DNA of 64,000 bases from Candidatus Kapaibacterium sp. (GTDB taxonomy: Bacteria > Bacteroidota > Ignavibacteria > Kapaibacteriales > UBA2268), in contig JAMLHE010000003.1 of NCBI GenBank assembly GCA_023957315.1, positions 124,001 to 188,000 of the forward strand, given 5' to 3'. Numbering within the stretch: position 1 is the stretch's first letter; each line of letters starts with the position of its first letter. The translations under genes were made by a program, and so were the position numbers. The notes beneath the pieces are model-generated. The model saw only the letters and a list, made by a program, of their open reading frames with translations, was not told the origin of the DNA and searched no databases. This document shows, piece by piece, positions 63,962-64,000 of this stretch.

Positions 63962-64000
63962 AATTCTAAACCTCTTTTAAGTCTTATATAAAATAAAATT

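Overview
The window is AT-rich DNA from a Gram-negative, flagellated bacterium of the Bacteroidota/Chlorobiota (FCB) group. Two proteins carry type IX secretion (T9SS) C-terminal sorting domains. There is a CarboxypepD_reg-like/TonB-type beta-barrel protein, several TAnnTTTG promoter boxes, an OmpA-family barrel protein and a SUF operon under an Rrf2 regulator. A full rod/ring/hook-junction flagellar block rules out typical gliding Bacteroidetes and suggests an Ignavibacteria/Kapaibacteria-like lineage. That placement is inference from gene content. Nearly all of the DNA is coding; no rRNA, tRNA, CRISPR array, transposase or phage gene was seen.

Layout. 1-4963 (minus): rrf2-sufB-sufC-sufD-sufS iron-sulfur assembly operon, sufS cut by the window edge, with a palindromic candidate operator at 5010-5028. 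5116-10578: a sensor kinase, an unusual tilS with a long 7-residue tandem repeat, hpt and a TPR-like protein. 10684-21983: nine collinear genes for a chemosensory pathway (two receptors, CheW, CheR-TPR, a Cys-motif CheW, CheA-REC, CheB, REC-PP2C). Gene order and domain details match the Wsp system of pseudomonads, except that the WspR-like output protein ends in a PP2C phosphatase instead of a GGDEF domain and the CheB receiver has Asn in place of the phospho-acceptor Asp. 21986-24171 (minus): crcB-nadA-nadC. 24270-26240: S9 peptidase lipoprotein.

26492-35466: flagellar operon flgF-flgG-flgA-flgH-flgI-flgJ(SLT)-flgN-unknown-flgK-flgL-motA. 35612-43032: mtaB, two UmuD-like S24 proteins (one with the catalytic Ser replaced by Asn), rnhA, a Tat-exported DUF1460 protein, an MFS transporter and an OPT transporter. 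43141-50922: a T9SS cargo protein with ten copies of a 7-bp repeat just upstream, an outer-membrane beta-barrel protein and a frameshifted sppA. 51032-55650 (minus): a DsrE-like protein, then argF-arcC-pyrB-rocD, a carbamoyl-phosphate/ornithine operon whose PyrB-like member has Glu at the usual catalytic Lys84 position. 55972-64000: DUF5684/YkvA/GPP34 cluster, a double-OmpA-domain protein, a secreted C1 peptidase, a T9SS propeller protein flanked by small repeats and hairpins, and lpdA.

The best candidate for an undescribed system is the Wsp-type array wired to a PP2C phosphatase, because it implies a chemosensory array that controls a protein-phosphorylation or partner-switch output rather than cyclic-di-GMP synthesis. 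Secondary candidates are the paired active/inactive UmuD-like proteins, the modified PyrB in the ornithine operon, and the heptamer repeat in front of a T9SS cargo gene.
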